NCBI GenBank assembly: GCA_002396085.1
Contig: DGWI01000048.1
Coordinates: 188,694 to 225,460 of the forward strand
Origin: Porphyromonadaceae bacterium UBA4262
GTDB taxonomy: Bacteria; Bacteroidota; Bacteroidia; Bacteroidales; Muribaculaceae
Direction: 5' to 3'
DNA: 36,767 bases
The notes under the pieces: generated by a model
Databases searched by the model: none
Told to the model about the DNA's origin: nothing
Seen by the model: only the letters and a program-made list of their open reading frames with translations
Translations under genes and position numbers: made by a program
Shown here: positions 22,450 to 30,320 of the stretch, piece by piece
How positions within the stretch are numbered: the first letter of the stretch is position 1
Layout: each line of letters begins with the position of its first letter

Positions 22450-24555
22450 ATGAAAACAATCGTCATGAGCGCTGCATTGATTGCTGCAACCGCTGTGGGT
22501 GCACAAGCCCGCACCATCACCTATCCCGACGCACGGCGCGTCGACACGGTGGATGTCTACTTTGGCACACAGGTGCCCGACCCCTACCGCTGGCTCGAGG
22601 ATGACAACAGCCAGGAGACTGCCGAGTGGGTCAAGGCCGAGAACCGACTCACACAGGACTACCTGAGCAAAATCCCCTTTCGCAACAAGGTGAAGAAACG
22701 CATCACCCAACTCGCCAACTATGAGAAGGTGGGCGCACCGTTCAAGGTCAAGGACAAGTTCTACTTCTTCAAGAACAACGGACTGCAGAACCAGAGTGTA
22801 CTCTATGTGCGCGATAATCTCAACGCCGAGCCACGCGTGGTGCTCGACCCCAACACACTGTCGACCGACGGCACCGTGGCACTGGCCGGCATCAATTTCT
22901 CACAAGACGGACGCTACATGGCATACGTCATCTCGCGCAACGGCAGCGACTGGAACGAAATCTATGTCAAAGACATGCAGACGGGGCAACAGCTCGAGGA
23001 CCACATCGTGTGGGCCAAGTTCACCGATGCACAGTGGCTGGGCGACGGATTCTTCTACAGTTGCTATGACGCACCCGAGGATGCCAAGTCATCCAAGAAC
23101 GAATTTCACAAGGTCAAGTATCACAAACTGGGCACGCCCCAGAGCGAGGATTACATCGAACTGCAGAACCAGCGCGAGCCGCTGCTCTTCCATCAGGTCA
23201 CCGTCATGGACGACGAGCGATACATCTTCGGATGGGTCAGCGAGGGTGACGGCAACGAATTGTGGGTCAAGGATTTGAAAGATCGCAACCCACACTATGT
23301 GCGTCTGGCGAGCAACATGCGCTACACCTACAGCCCCATTGGCATTCAGGACGACAAAATCTATGTCTACACCAACGATGGCGCACCCAAGTATAAGATT
23401 CGTGCCTACGATGTCAATCATCTGGGCGAACAGAACTACACCGACTTCATCCCCGAGAAGGAGTGGGTGCTGAGTGGCGCACAGATGGCCGACCATCAGT
23501 TCATCCTCACCTACGACCGCGACGCGTCGAGCCACCCCTACGTCTACGACCGCCAGGGGCGTGAGGTGCGCGAGATCAAGTTGCCCACATTCGGATCGGT
23601 GGGCTTCAGCAGCAAGCGTGACCAGCAGGAAGTGTTCTACAGTTTTGCCAGTTACACCTTCCCCACCTCGGTCTACTCCTACGACATGGCGACAGGCGAA
23701 TCACGGCTCATCTTCCGCCCCAAGGTGGCGCTCACGCCCGAGAATTATGTCACCGAGCAGGTGTTCTATCCCAGCAAGGACGGCACCAAGATTCCGATGT
23801 TCCTCATCTACAAGAAAGGCATGAAGCGTGACGGCAAGCGACCGGTGTTCCTCTATGGCTACGGCGGTTTCAATGCCAGCATGAATCCGGGCTTCAACTA
23901 CTATCGCACACCGTTTGCCCTGATTGAAGCTGGTGGCATCGGTGCATTCACCAACCTACGTGGAGGTGGCGAGTATGGCGAGGAGTGGCACGAGGCCGGC
24001 ACCAAGATGAAGAAACAGAACGTGTTTGACGACTTCATCGCCGCAGCCGAGTGGCTCATCCGCGAAGGCTACACTATGCCCAAAAAGATTGCATGCAACG
24101 GTGCCAGCAACGGTGGACTGCTCGTGGGTGCCGTGGTCAACCAGCGCCCCGACCTCTTCGGAGCAGCAGTGCCTCAGGTTGGTGTGATGGACATGTTGCG
24201 CTATCACCGCTTCACCATCGGCTGGAACTGGGCACCCGACTATGGTCGCAGCGACGACTCTCCCGAGATGTTCCAGTACCTCAAGAACTACTCTCCACTG
24301 CACACGATCAAGAACGATGGCACCAAGTACCCGCCCATCCTGGTCACCAGTGGCGACCATGACGATCGCGTGGTGCCCGCTCACTCGTTCAAGTATGCCG
24401 CAACGTTGCAGGCAAGCAATACGGGCGATGCGGTCAAACTCATCCGTGTCGACATCAACGCCGGCCATGGTGGTGGCAAGCCCATCAGCAAGGTCATCGA
24501 CGAGTACACCGACATCCACTCGTTCATCCTCTACAACCTGGGAGTCAAGTACTAA
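22450..24555 (+). CDS. secreted prolyl oligopeptidase (S9A)
   Basis: 701 residues, starting with a signal peptide (KTIVMSAALIAATAVGA) and a likely cut before QARTITYP. PDPYRWLEDDNS is the S9A N-terminal signature; a beta-propeller covers roughly residues 80-430. The C-terminal hydrolase has RGGGEYGEEWHEAG, the nucleophile Ser in GASNGGLL, the acid in SGDHDDRVVPAHSFKY and the His in NAGHGGGK. It should cleave short peptides after proline in the periplasm. The downstream SH3-domain gene is separated by a small hairpin repeat, so it may be a single-gene unit. Confidence 0.94.
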   Translation: MKTIVMSAALIAATAVGAQARTITYPDARRVDTVDVYFGTQVPDPYRWLEDDNSQETAEWVKAENRLTQDYLSKIPFRNKVKKRITQLANYEKVGAPFKVKDKFYFFKNNGLQNQSVLYVRDNLNAEPRVVLDPNTLSTDGTVALAGINFSQDGRYMAYVISRNGSDWNEIYVKDMQTGQQLEDHIVWAKFTDAQWLGDGFFYSCYDAPEDAKSSKNEFHKVKYHKLGTPQSEDYIELQNQREPLLFHQVTVMDDERYIFGWVSEGDGNELWVKDLKDRNPHYVRLASNMRYTYSPIGIQDDKIYVYTNDGAPKYKIRAYDVNHLGEQNYTDFIPEKEWVLSGAQMADHQFILTYDRDASSHPYVYDRQGREVREIKLPTFGSVGFSSKRDQQEVFYSFASYTFPTSVYSYDMATGESRLIFRPKVALTPENYVTEQVFYPSKDGTKIPMFLIYKKGMKRDGKRPVFLYGYGGFNASMNPGFNYYRTPFALIEAGGIGAFTNLRGGGEYGEEWHEAGTKMKKQNVFDDFIAAAEWLIREGYTMPKKIACNGASNGGLLVGAVVNQRPDLFGAAVPQVGVMDMLRYHRFTIGWNWAPDYGRSDDSPEMFQYLKNYSPLHTIKNDGTKYPPILVTSGDHDDRVVPAHSFKYAATLQASNTGDAVKLIRVDINAGHGGGKPISKVIDEYTDIHSFILYNLGVKY

Positions 24556-24592
24556 GATAATTAAGAATTTATAATTAAGAGTTCATAATTTG
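24556..24592 (+). repeat. degenerate heptad repeats after the prolyl oligopeptidase gene
   Basis: AATTAAG, AATTTAT, AATTAAG, AGTTCAT and AATTTG follow each other in 7-base steps. It belongs to the same class as the other spacer arrays. Confidence 0.6.
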
Positions 24593-24614
24593 CCGGACAC
24601 GGCACCGCACCAAT

Positions 24615-24650
24615 TCCCCTCTCAGTCTGGAGAGGGGATCGAGGTGGGGC
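24615..24650. repeat. REP-like hairpin repeat
   Basis: CCCCTCTC (24616-24623) and GAGAGGGG (24630-24637) form a hairpin with a 6-base loop, followed by GAGGTGGGG. The arrangement (C-rich hairpin, then a GGGG box) resembles the two inverted copies at 34650-34700 and 34720-34770. It may also end transcription of the oligopeptidase gene. Confidence 0.55.
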
Positions 24651-24670
24651 TTTAACTAAATTACTGATCA

Positions 24671-25279
24671 ATGAAACACCTACTCTTCACACTCTGCATG
24701 GTGCTGGCTGGCATGCTGGCTGGCACAGCCGTGGCACAGACCCAGCGCGTCTATGCTACATCGTCCGATGGCTACCTCAACGTCCGCGAGGAACCTAAGG
24801 CCGACGCATTCATCGTCGATGTCCTGTTCACTGGCGGCACTGGTGGCAAATATCTGGGGAAACAAGGCAACTGGTACAAGATTGAACATGAAGGCCAGGT
24901 GGGCTATGTCGTGGCACGCTATGCCACTCTCAGTGCCACCAAGCCCAATGTCAAACCCTACAAGGGCAAACTCTACTACATTGTCATTCAGAGTTACGAT
25001 GACTTGGAGCGCGCCAAGGCAGCAGCCGAGAACTTGCCCGATGCTTTACTGAGTCCCGTCTATCGTGCCGTCGACAAGGACGGCAAGGTCAAGTACCGCA
25101 TCTGCGCCTTTTGCTGCCAGAATGTGGCCACCGCCAAGAAGTGGCAGCAGACCATCAAAGAGAACTTCTCGTGCGAGTCTTGGCTATGGACCACCGATGG
25201 CTTTGCCGAGTGTGTTTACCGCCCTGGCAGCCTCTACGATGGTGCTATCTCCATCGCTCCCCTCACTCCACTGCAGTAA
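24671..25279 (+). CDS. secreted SH3-domain protein
   Basis: 202 residues with a signal peptide (KHLLFTLCMVLAGMLAGTAVA) and a probable cut before QTQRVY. Residues about 25-95 are a bacterial SH3 domain (DGYLNVREEPKADAFIVDVL, GNWYKIEHEGQVGYVVARYA). Residues about 98-185 (KLYYIVIQSYDDLERAKAAAENLP, YRICAFCCQNVATAKKWQQTI) look like a SPOR-type fold, which would bind peptidoglycan; this second assignment is weaker. It likely acts in the periplasm or cell wall. Confidence 0.75.
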   Translation: MKHLLFTLCMVLAGMLAGTAVAQTQRVYATSSDGYLNVREEPKADAFIVDVLFTGGTGGKYLGKQGNWYKIEHEGQVGYVVARYATLSATKPNVKPYKGKLYYIVIQSYDDLERAKAAAENLPDALLSPVYRAVDKDGKVKYRICAFCCQNVATAKKWQQTIKENFSCESWLWTTDGFAECVYRPGSLYDGAISIAPLTPLQ

Positions 25280-25294
25280 CCTGCACAACAAAGT

Positions 25295-25346
25295 CAAAAG
25301 AACAAAGCAAATCCCCATCAGACAGGAGGTTTTCTTTGTTCTTTTG
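25295..25346. terminator. inverted repeat between convergent genes, terminator-like
   Basis: CAAAAGAACAAAG (25295-25307) and CTTTGTTCTTTTG (25334-25346) form a 13-base stem with a 26-base loop, followed by more TTTTGTTCTTTTG-type units. It lies between the SH3 gene (plus) and rnhB (minus) and can end transcription from both. Confidence 0.6.
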
Positions 25347-25363
25347 CTCTTTTGTTCTTTTGT

Positions 25364-25969
25364 CTAGAGTATCTCGTCGAATAACGAGGGTTGTGGCAGC
25401 AGCGCAAAACTGTGCCGATGGTGTGGCGTGATGCCCAGACGGCGGATGGCATCACGGTGCTCACGTGTGGGGTAGCCCTTGTTGCCTTCCCAACCATAGC
25501 CCGGAAATTCCTGCGCCAATTGTCGCATGAGTTCATCACGATGCGTCTTGGCCAAGATGCTCGCCGCGGCTATGCTCAGCATCTTGCCGTCACCCTTGAT
25601 GATGGTGGTGTGCGGTATGCCCGGATAGGGCCTGAATCGGTTGCCGTCGATAAGCAACGCCTCGGGACGAACCGCCAGTTGGTCTATAGCCCTGTGCATT
25701 GCCATGATGCTAGCGTTGAGGATGTTGATGCGGTCAATCTCGGCAGGTGACACATGTGCCACAGCCCACGCCACAGCCTCGCGCTCGATGACCGGGCGCA
25801 ACTGCTCGCGCTGCCGCTCGCTCAACTGCTTGCTGTCATTGATGAGTTCGTTGGCAAAGTCGGCGGGCAGAATCACCGCCGCAGCCGTCACCGGGCCAGC
25901 CAGGCATCCCCGCCCGGCCTCGTCGCATCCGGCCTCGATGCGGCCCGCCACCAGATATCGTTCTAGCAT
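25364..25969 (-). CDS. rnhB: ribonuclease HII
   Basis: 201 residues with GCDEAGRGCLAGPVTAAAVI (the Asp-Glu catalytic pair), NDSKQLSERQRE, the third acidic residue in LLIDGNRF, and KGDGKMLSIAAASILAKTHRDELM with the fourth. GYGWEGNKGYPTREHRDAI follows. It removes RNA from RNA/DNA hybrids and single ribonucleotides from DNA. The gene stands alone between two convergent or divergent spacers. Confidence 0.96.
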   Translation of the reverse strand: MLERYLVAGRIEAGCDEAGRGCLAGPVTAAAVILPADFANELINDSKQLSERQREQLRPVIEREAVAWAVAHVSPAEIDRINILNASIMAMHRAIDQLAVRPEALLIDGNRFRPYPGIPHTTIIKGDGKMLSIAAASILAKTHRDELMRQLAQEFPGYGWEGNKGYPTREHRDAIRRLGITPHHRHSFALLPQPSLFDEIL

Positions 25970-25996
25970 ATCTCCTAAGTTATTGAATCTACTTCA

Positions 25997-26029
25997 CAAA
26001 ATTACATCAAAAGAATTAGATAAATCAAA
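25997..26029 (-). promoter_or_regulatory. promoter of rnhB (TTTG, 21 bases, TAATTTTG)
   Basis: On the minus strand TTTG (plus 26026-26029) precedes TAATTTTG (plus 25997-26004) by 21 bases, close to the Bacteroidetes consensus. The start codon is 28 bases downstream. Confidence 0.6.
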
Positions 26030-26179
26030 TTGTTGGGCAAAATATCGTGATTTTAAGGTGGATTTTGCCTAAATCTCGCTCAATATGACTCGATTTGTTT
26101 TCCCTCCCCATTCCAAATGGCTTGCTGGGAAAAGAGCGGCGACGTGTCTCAGTAGGGGCTCGGCATGTTACTTCGGGGC

Positions 26180-26187
26180 CAAAGGTA
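26180..26187 (-). promoter_or_regulatory. orphan minus-strand -7 element (TACCTTTG)
   Basis: CAAAGGTA on the plus strand points toward rnhB, about 210 bases before its start. It may be a second rnhB promoter or drive a small RNA. The 338-base spacer 25970-26307 otherwise has a unique GC-richer block at 26095-26180 with no ORF I can name, the heptads at 26201-26256 and the hutH promoter. Confidence 0.3.
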
Positions 26188-26200
26188 ACGCTGAATCGCA

Positions 26201-26256
26201 AATTCTTAATTCTTAATTCTTAATTTTTAATTCTTAATTTTTAATTCTTAATTAAT
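26201..26256 (+). repeat. eight phased AT-rich heptads upstream of hutH
   Basis: AATTCTT three times, AATTTTT, AATTCTT, AATTTTT, AATTCTT, AATTAAT: eight units exactly in 7-base phase, ending six bases before the hutH -7 element. Here the array lies upstream of the promoter rather than in the leader. Confidence 0.88.
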
Positions 26257-26262
26257 ATTTTG

Positions 26263-26270
26263 TATCTTTG
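26263..26270 (+). promoter_or_regulatory. -7 promoter element for hutH (TATCTTTG)
   Basis: TATCTTTGCAG is the same as in front of the aminotransferase. It lies 37 bases before the ATG. No TTTG at -33; the heptads take that place. Confidence 0.65.
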
Positions 26271-26307
26271 CAGCGCAATAATAAAACACGACTAATTAAC
26301 ATAACCT

Positions 26308-27789
26308 ATGATTCATGAAATCAGTGCCGAGCATCTCACCATCGAGCGCGTCGGCGATATTATCGAGAAGAACTATCAGTTGCGCCTGAGCGATGATGCC
26401 CGTGCGCGCATCATCCGTTGCCGCCAGTATCTGGACGAGAAGATTGCCAACAGCCCCGTGCCCGTCTATGGCGTGACCACAGGCTTCGGCTCGCTGTGCA
26501 AGGTCAGTGTGAGCCAAGACCAGTTGTCGCAACTGCAAATCAACCTGATGAAGTCGCATGCGTGCGGCGTGGGCGAGCGCGTGCCCAACGAGATCGTGCG
26601 CATCATGATTCTGCTCAAGGTGCAGTCGCTCAGTTACGGCTACTCGGGCTGCAAACTCGACACCGTCGAGCGCCTGATTGACTTCTTCAACGAAGGCATC
26701 TGCCCCGTCGTCTACCGTCAGGGCTCGCTCGGAGCATCGGGCGACCTGGTGCCACTGGCACACCTGTGCCTGCCGCTGGTGGGTCTGGGCGAGGTCGAGA
26801 TGGACGGCCGTGTCATCACCGGTGCCGAGATGCTCAAGGCCAAAGGGTGGGAGCCTATCCACCTGGCCAGCAAAGAGGGTCTGGCACTGCTCAACGGCAC
26901 CCAGAACATGGGTTCGTTCGCTGTGTGGGCTGTGCTGCACGCCATGAAACTCAGTGACTGGGCCGACCGCATCGGCACCATGTCGCTCGAGGCCTACGAC
27001 GGACGCATCGAGCCGTTCACCGAGGCTGTTCACCTGGTGCGCCCCCACAAGGGCCAACTCGAGACCGCAGCACGCATCAAGGAGTTGCTCCAGGGCAGCG
27101 AACTCATCGCCCAGCCCAAGACGCACGTGCAGGATCCCTACTCGTTCCGTTGCATGCCACAGGTGCATGGCACCGTCAAGGATACCATCCGCTATGTCAA
27201 GAGCGTGATTGAGACCGAGATCAACAGTGCTACCGACAATCCCACCGTCTGCCCCGACGAGGACCTCATCATCAGTGCCGGCAACTTCCACGGCGAGCCC
27301 ATCGCACTGCCCATGGACTTCCTGGCCATGGCACTGAGCGAGCTGGCCAACATCAGCGAGCGTCGCATCTACCGCTTGGTGAGCGGCACACGCGGTCTGC
27401 CCGACTTCCTGGTGGCCAACCCGGGTCTTAACAGCGGCTTCATGATCACGCAGTACACCGCCGCCAGCGTGGTGAGCCTCAACAAGAGTCTGGCCATGCC
27501 GTCGAGCACCGACAGCATTCCCTCATGCCAGGATCAGGAAGACCTGGTGAGTATGGGTGCCAATGCTGCTATCAAGCTCTACAAGGTGGTCTTCAACACC
27601 GAGCGTGTGTTGGCCATCGAGTTGTTCAACGCCGCCCAGGCATTGGAGTTCCGCCGCCCGCTCAAGTCGTCGCCCGCTATCGAGCAGATGCACGCCGACT
27701 TCCGCAAGGTGGTGCCCTTCATCAGCGACGACGACGTGATGTATCCGCACATCGAGGCCGCCATCCAGTTCATCCGCAACAACGATTAA
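26308..27789 (+). CDS. hutH: histidine ammonia-lyase
   Basis: 493 residues, standard length. The Ala-Ser-Gly triad that cyclises to the MIO cofactor is in GSLGASGDLVPLAH; the N-terminal YGVTTGFG carries the active-site Tyr, and SATDNPTVCPDED, GNFHGEPIALPMD and QDQEDLVSMG are further family blocks. It deaminates L-histidine to urocanate in the cytoplasm. hutI follows after 87 bases that include a repeat array, probably on the same mRNA. Urocanase (hutU) is not between them or elsewhere in the window. Confidence 0.97.
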   Translation: MIHEISAEHLTIERVGDIIEKNYQLRLSDDARARIIRCRQYLDEKIANSPVPVYGVTTGFGSLCKVSVSQDQLSQLQINLMKSHACGVGERVPNEIVRIMILLKVQSLSYGYSGCKLDTVERLIDFFNEGICPVVYRQGSLGASGDLVPLAHLCLPLVGLGEVEMDGRVITGAEMLKAKGWEPIHLASKEGLALLNGTQNMGSFAVWAVLHAMKLSDWADRIGTMSLEAYDGRIEPFTEAVHLVRPHKGQLETAARIKELLQGSELIAQPKTHVQDPYSFRCMPQVHGTVKDTIRYVKSVIETEINSATDNPTVCPDEDLIISAGNFHGEPIALPMDFLAMALSELANISERRIYRLVSGTRGLPDFLVANPGLNSGFMITQYTAASVVSLNKSLAMPSSTDSIPSCQDQEDLVSMGANAAIKLYKVVFNTERVLAIELFNAAQALEFRRPLKSSPAIEQMHADFRKVVPFISDDDVMYPHIEAAIQFIRNND

Positions 27790-27793
27790 GTCT

Positions 27794-27874
27794 ACAAGTT
27801 TCGAGTATTCGAGTGTTCGACTGCTCGAATAATCGAACAATGAGTAGCAATTCTAAATTCTTAATTCTTAATTA
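27794..27874 (+). repeat. 9-base TCGAA/TTCGAG-type repeats and heptads in the hutH-hutI gap
   Basis: TTTCGAGTA, TTCGAGTG, TTCGACTGC, TCGAATAA, TCGAACAA are degenerate 8-9 base units; they are followed by TTCTAAA, TTCTTAA, TTCTTAA, TTAAG up to the hutI start. The first part can also fold on itself through TTCGAG/CTCGAA. Confidence 0.75.
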
Positions 27875-27876
27875 AG

Positions 27877-29115
27877 ATGAAACTATTAGTCAAGAACATC
27901 GCCACACTGGCGGGAATTGACCGCCAGGGGTTGTTGCGCCGCCAGGGTCAGCAGATGCGTGAATTAAACTGCATCAACGATGCCTATCTGCTGGTCGAGG
28001 ACGGTGTCATCGCCGACTTTGGTAGCGAGGCCGACCTGGTCATGCCCGACGGCGAAGTGACCGTCATCGATGCCGAGCGCGGCACGGTGCTGCCCAGTTG
28101 GTGCGACTCACACACCCACATCGTCTATGCCGGCAGCCGCGAGCAGGAGTTTGTTGACAAAATCAATGGCTTGAGTTATGCCGAGATAGCCCGTCGTGGC
28201 GGCGGCATCCTCAACAGTGCCGACCGCTTGCACGCCATGAGCGAGGACGAGCTCTATGAGCAAGCCATGCAGCGTGTGCGCGAGGTCATCGCCAAGGGCA
28301 CCGGTGCCATCGAGATCAAGAGCGGCTATGGACTGAACACCGAGGATGAACTGAAGATGTTGCGCGTCATCCGACGCATCCAGCAGAGCACCCGCCTGCG
28401 CGTGGTGAGCACCTTCCTGGGTGCCCATGCCGTGGGGCGCGCCTACGCCGGCCGTCAAGCCGAGTACGTGGACATGCTCATCAACGAGATGTTGCCCGCC
28501 GTGGCGCAAGATCACCTGGCCGACTATGTGGACGTGTTCTGCGACGAGGGCTTCTTCACGCCCGATGAGACAGGCCGCATCCTCGAGAAAGCGCTAGAGT
28601 ACGGCATGCGTGGCAAGATTCACGGACAGGAACTCGCCGACAGTGGCGGCGTGGAGGTGGCAGTCAAGCATTGCGCCCTCTCGGTCGACCACCTGGAGAG
28701 CATGACCGACCGCGACATCGAGTTGCTGCGCGGCAGCGACACGATGCCCACGGCTCTGCCCGGCACATCGTTCTTCCTGAACATGCCGTTTGCCCCTGCC
28801 CGCAAGATGATTGAGGCCGGACTGGGCGTTGCCATCGCCAGCGACTACAATCCTGGCTCCACGCCCTCGGGCGACATGAAGTTTGCCGTCTCGCTGGCGT
28901 GCATCAAGATGCGCTTGCAGCCCGCCGAGGCCATCAATGCAGCCACCATCAACAGCGCCTACGCCATGGGCGTGAGCGACAGTTACGGCAGCATTGCGCC
29001 CGGCAAGGTCGCCAACTTCTTCATCACCCGGCCCATCGCGAGCGTCGACTTCATCCCCTACGCCTACACCACGCCCATCATCGCCCGCACCTTCCTCGCC
29101 GGCGAGGAGCAGTAA
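27877..29115 (+). CDS. hutI: imidazolonepropionase
   Basis: 412 residues of the metal-dependent amidohydrolase superfamily. The metal-binding HxH is in SHTHIVYAGSREQEF, further His residues are in KIHGQELADSGG and SVDHLESM, and the Asp is in IASDYNPGSTPSGDM. It opens imidazolone-5-propionate to N-formimino-glutamate, the third step of histidine breakdown. The start ATG is directly after the heptad array. The 3' end is followed by a strong terminator hairpin. Confidence 0.97.
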   Translation: MKLLVKNIATLAGIDRQGLLRRQGQQMRELNCINDAYLLVEDGVIADFGSEADLVMPDGEVTVIDAERGTVLPSWCDSHTHIVYAGSREQEFVDKINGLSYAEIARRGGGILNSADRLHAMSEDELYEQAMQRVREVIAKGTGAIEIKSGYGLNTEDELKMLRVIRRIQQSTRLRVVSTFLGAHAVGRAYAGRQAEYVDMLINEMLPAVAQDHLADYVDVFCDEGFFTPDETGRILEKALEYGMRGKIHGQELADSGGVEVAVKHCALSVDHLESMTDRDIELLRGSDTMPTALPGTSFFLNMPFAPARKMIEAGLGVAIASDYNPGSTPSGDMKFAVSLACIKMRLQPAEAINAATINSAYAMGVSDSYGSIAPGKVANFFITRPIASVDFIPYAYTTPIIARTFLAGEEQ

Positions 29116-29138
29116 GGGTGTAATACTCCAAAACGAAT

Positions 29139-29177
29139 ATGTGCGCTATCAGCCGTTTGCATACTGATAGCGCACAT
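29139..29177. terminator. bidirectional terminator hairpin between hutI and the transporter
   Basis: A perfect 14-base stem (ATGTGCGCTATCAG / CTGATAGCGCACAT) with an 11-base loop lies between convergent genes. GCTTTACAT follows on the plus side and ATTCGTTTTGG on the minus side. Confidence 0.8.
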
Positions 29178-29193
29178 GCTTTACATAGAGTCC

Positions 29194-30168
29194 TTATGTT
29201 CTTATGTCTTCAATTCTGGAGTGGTGCTGGTGGTGCCAGATCTCAATGCTGTTGATGGCGTTCTGCCACAGGATGTAGCAGCCGGGGCCCACCGAGCACA
29301 GCGGGTTGAGGTAGGTGTAGGCTATCCACACGGCAAAGGCGGTGTTCTTCTGTCCCAACCCCTGGCCCGACTCGATGGTGGTGCCGAAGAAGTGCCCCAC
29401 ATAGCGGCCAAGGGCAAACTGCACCAAGCACAACACCAGCGAGATGGCCGCGATGACCAGCACAAAGCCCAGGGTGGTGCCGGCGTGCAGGATATACTTG
29501 ATGGTCGAGCCGGTGACGATGGTCAGCGAGATGCCCCACATGTAGAATGAGAGGTCGGGTACACTCAATATCCAAGCATGTAGCCGGTGCACATAGTGCT
29601 TGACCACATAGGCCGCAGCCATGGGCACCAGCAGCACCAGACACACCTTGTAGAGAATGGCAAAGAACGCCGACCAGAAACTGATGTCAACCCCCTGGTC
29701 AATCATGGGGAACACTAGCGGCACCATCAGCGCGGTCACAAAGTTGGACACAAACGTGTAGGTGGTCATTGTCTCGAGGTCGCCACCCAACTTGGCGGTG
29801 ACCACCGCCGCTGCCGCCGCCCCCGGCGCGATGATGCAGGTGAGGATGCTCTCCATGAGCACACGGTCGTTGCCTGTCATGTCGAACGACAAGATGATAC
29901 CCGCCACCAGTGCCACCAGTGCCAGTTGCAACAAAGTGATCCACCCGTGCCATGCCGTGGGACGCATGCGGTGGAAGTCGATGCGGCAAAACGTGACGAA
30001 CAAAATCATCGCCATGAACAACGGGAATATTGCGTCAAAGATCGGGTCAAAAAAACGTGCTGCCCCATCCAGTGCCGGCACGTAGGCAAACACCAGATAA
30101 AGCACTGTGCCCGTGACGATGGCACTGGGCAGAGTCCAATTTTTCAGAAATGCAATGATGTGGTTCAT
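29194..30168 (-). CDS. BASS-family (bile acid:Na+ symporter-like) transporter
   Basis: 324 residues with about ten hydrophobic helices. The BASS-type pattern is visible in IIAPGAAAAAVVTAKLGGDLETMTTYTFVSNFVTALMVPLVFPMI and GLGQKNTAFAVWIAYTYLNPLCSVGPG, the crossing helices that hold sodium in this fold. The substrate is unknown; family members move bile acids, pantoate or other organic anions. I place the start at the ATG complementary to 30166-30168 (NHIIAFLKNWTLPSA); seven extra codons upstream are open but overlap the promoter. It faces hutI but shares no operon with it. Confidence 0.83.
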   Translation of the reverse strand: MNHIIAFLKNWTLPSAIVTGTVLYLVFAYVPALDGAARFFDPIFDAIFPLFMAMILFVTFCRIDFHRMRPTAWHGWITLLQLALVALVAGIILSFDMTGNDRVLMESILTCIIAPGAAAAAVVTAKLGGDLETMTTYTFVSNFVTALMVPLVFPMIDQGVDISFWSAFFAILYKVCLVLLVPMAAAYVVKHYVHRLHAWILSVPDLSFYMWGISLTIVTGSTIKYILHAGTTLGFVLVIAAISLVLCLVQFALGRYVGHFFGTTIESGQGLGQKNTAFAVWIAYTYLNPLCSVGPGCYILWQNAINSIEIWHHQHHSRIEDIRT

Positions 30169-30178
30169 GATGCGGCTG

Positions 30179-30186
30179 CAAAAGTA
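30179..30186 (-). promoter_or_regulatory. -7 promoter element of the BASS transporter (TACTTTTG)
   Basis: CAAAAGTA on the plus strand reads TACTTTTG on the minus strand, only ten bases before the chosen ATG, so the transcript would be nearly leaderless. Confidence 0.5.
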
Positions 30187-30236
30187 CAACTTTTTCCCGG
30201 CATGCCTACACTACTTTCTTAAAAATTGTTTCTGCG

Positions 30237-30268
30237 TTTGGTAGATTGAAGAGAATGATGTAATTTTG
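30237..30268 (+). promoter_or_regulatory. promoter of rubrerythrin (TTTG, 20 bases, TAATTTTG)
   Basis: TTTG at 30237-30240 and TAATTTTG at 30261-30268 have the consensus 20-base spacing. The leader of about 45 bases is A-rich. Confidence 0.75.
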
Positions 30269-30320
30269 CAAAAACAATAAGAAAAACAACTAATAACTAA
30301 CAATTTTATTCAAAAAAATT

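Noticed and set aside
26201..26300. Riboswitch or attenuator controlling hutH
   Set aside because: Only AT heptads and a 37-base leader are present; no conserved aptamer-like structure could be seen.
26296..27291. Minus-strand open frame of 331 codons opposite hutH
   Set aside because: Antisense shadow of a well-supported gene.
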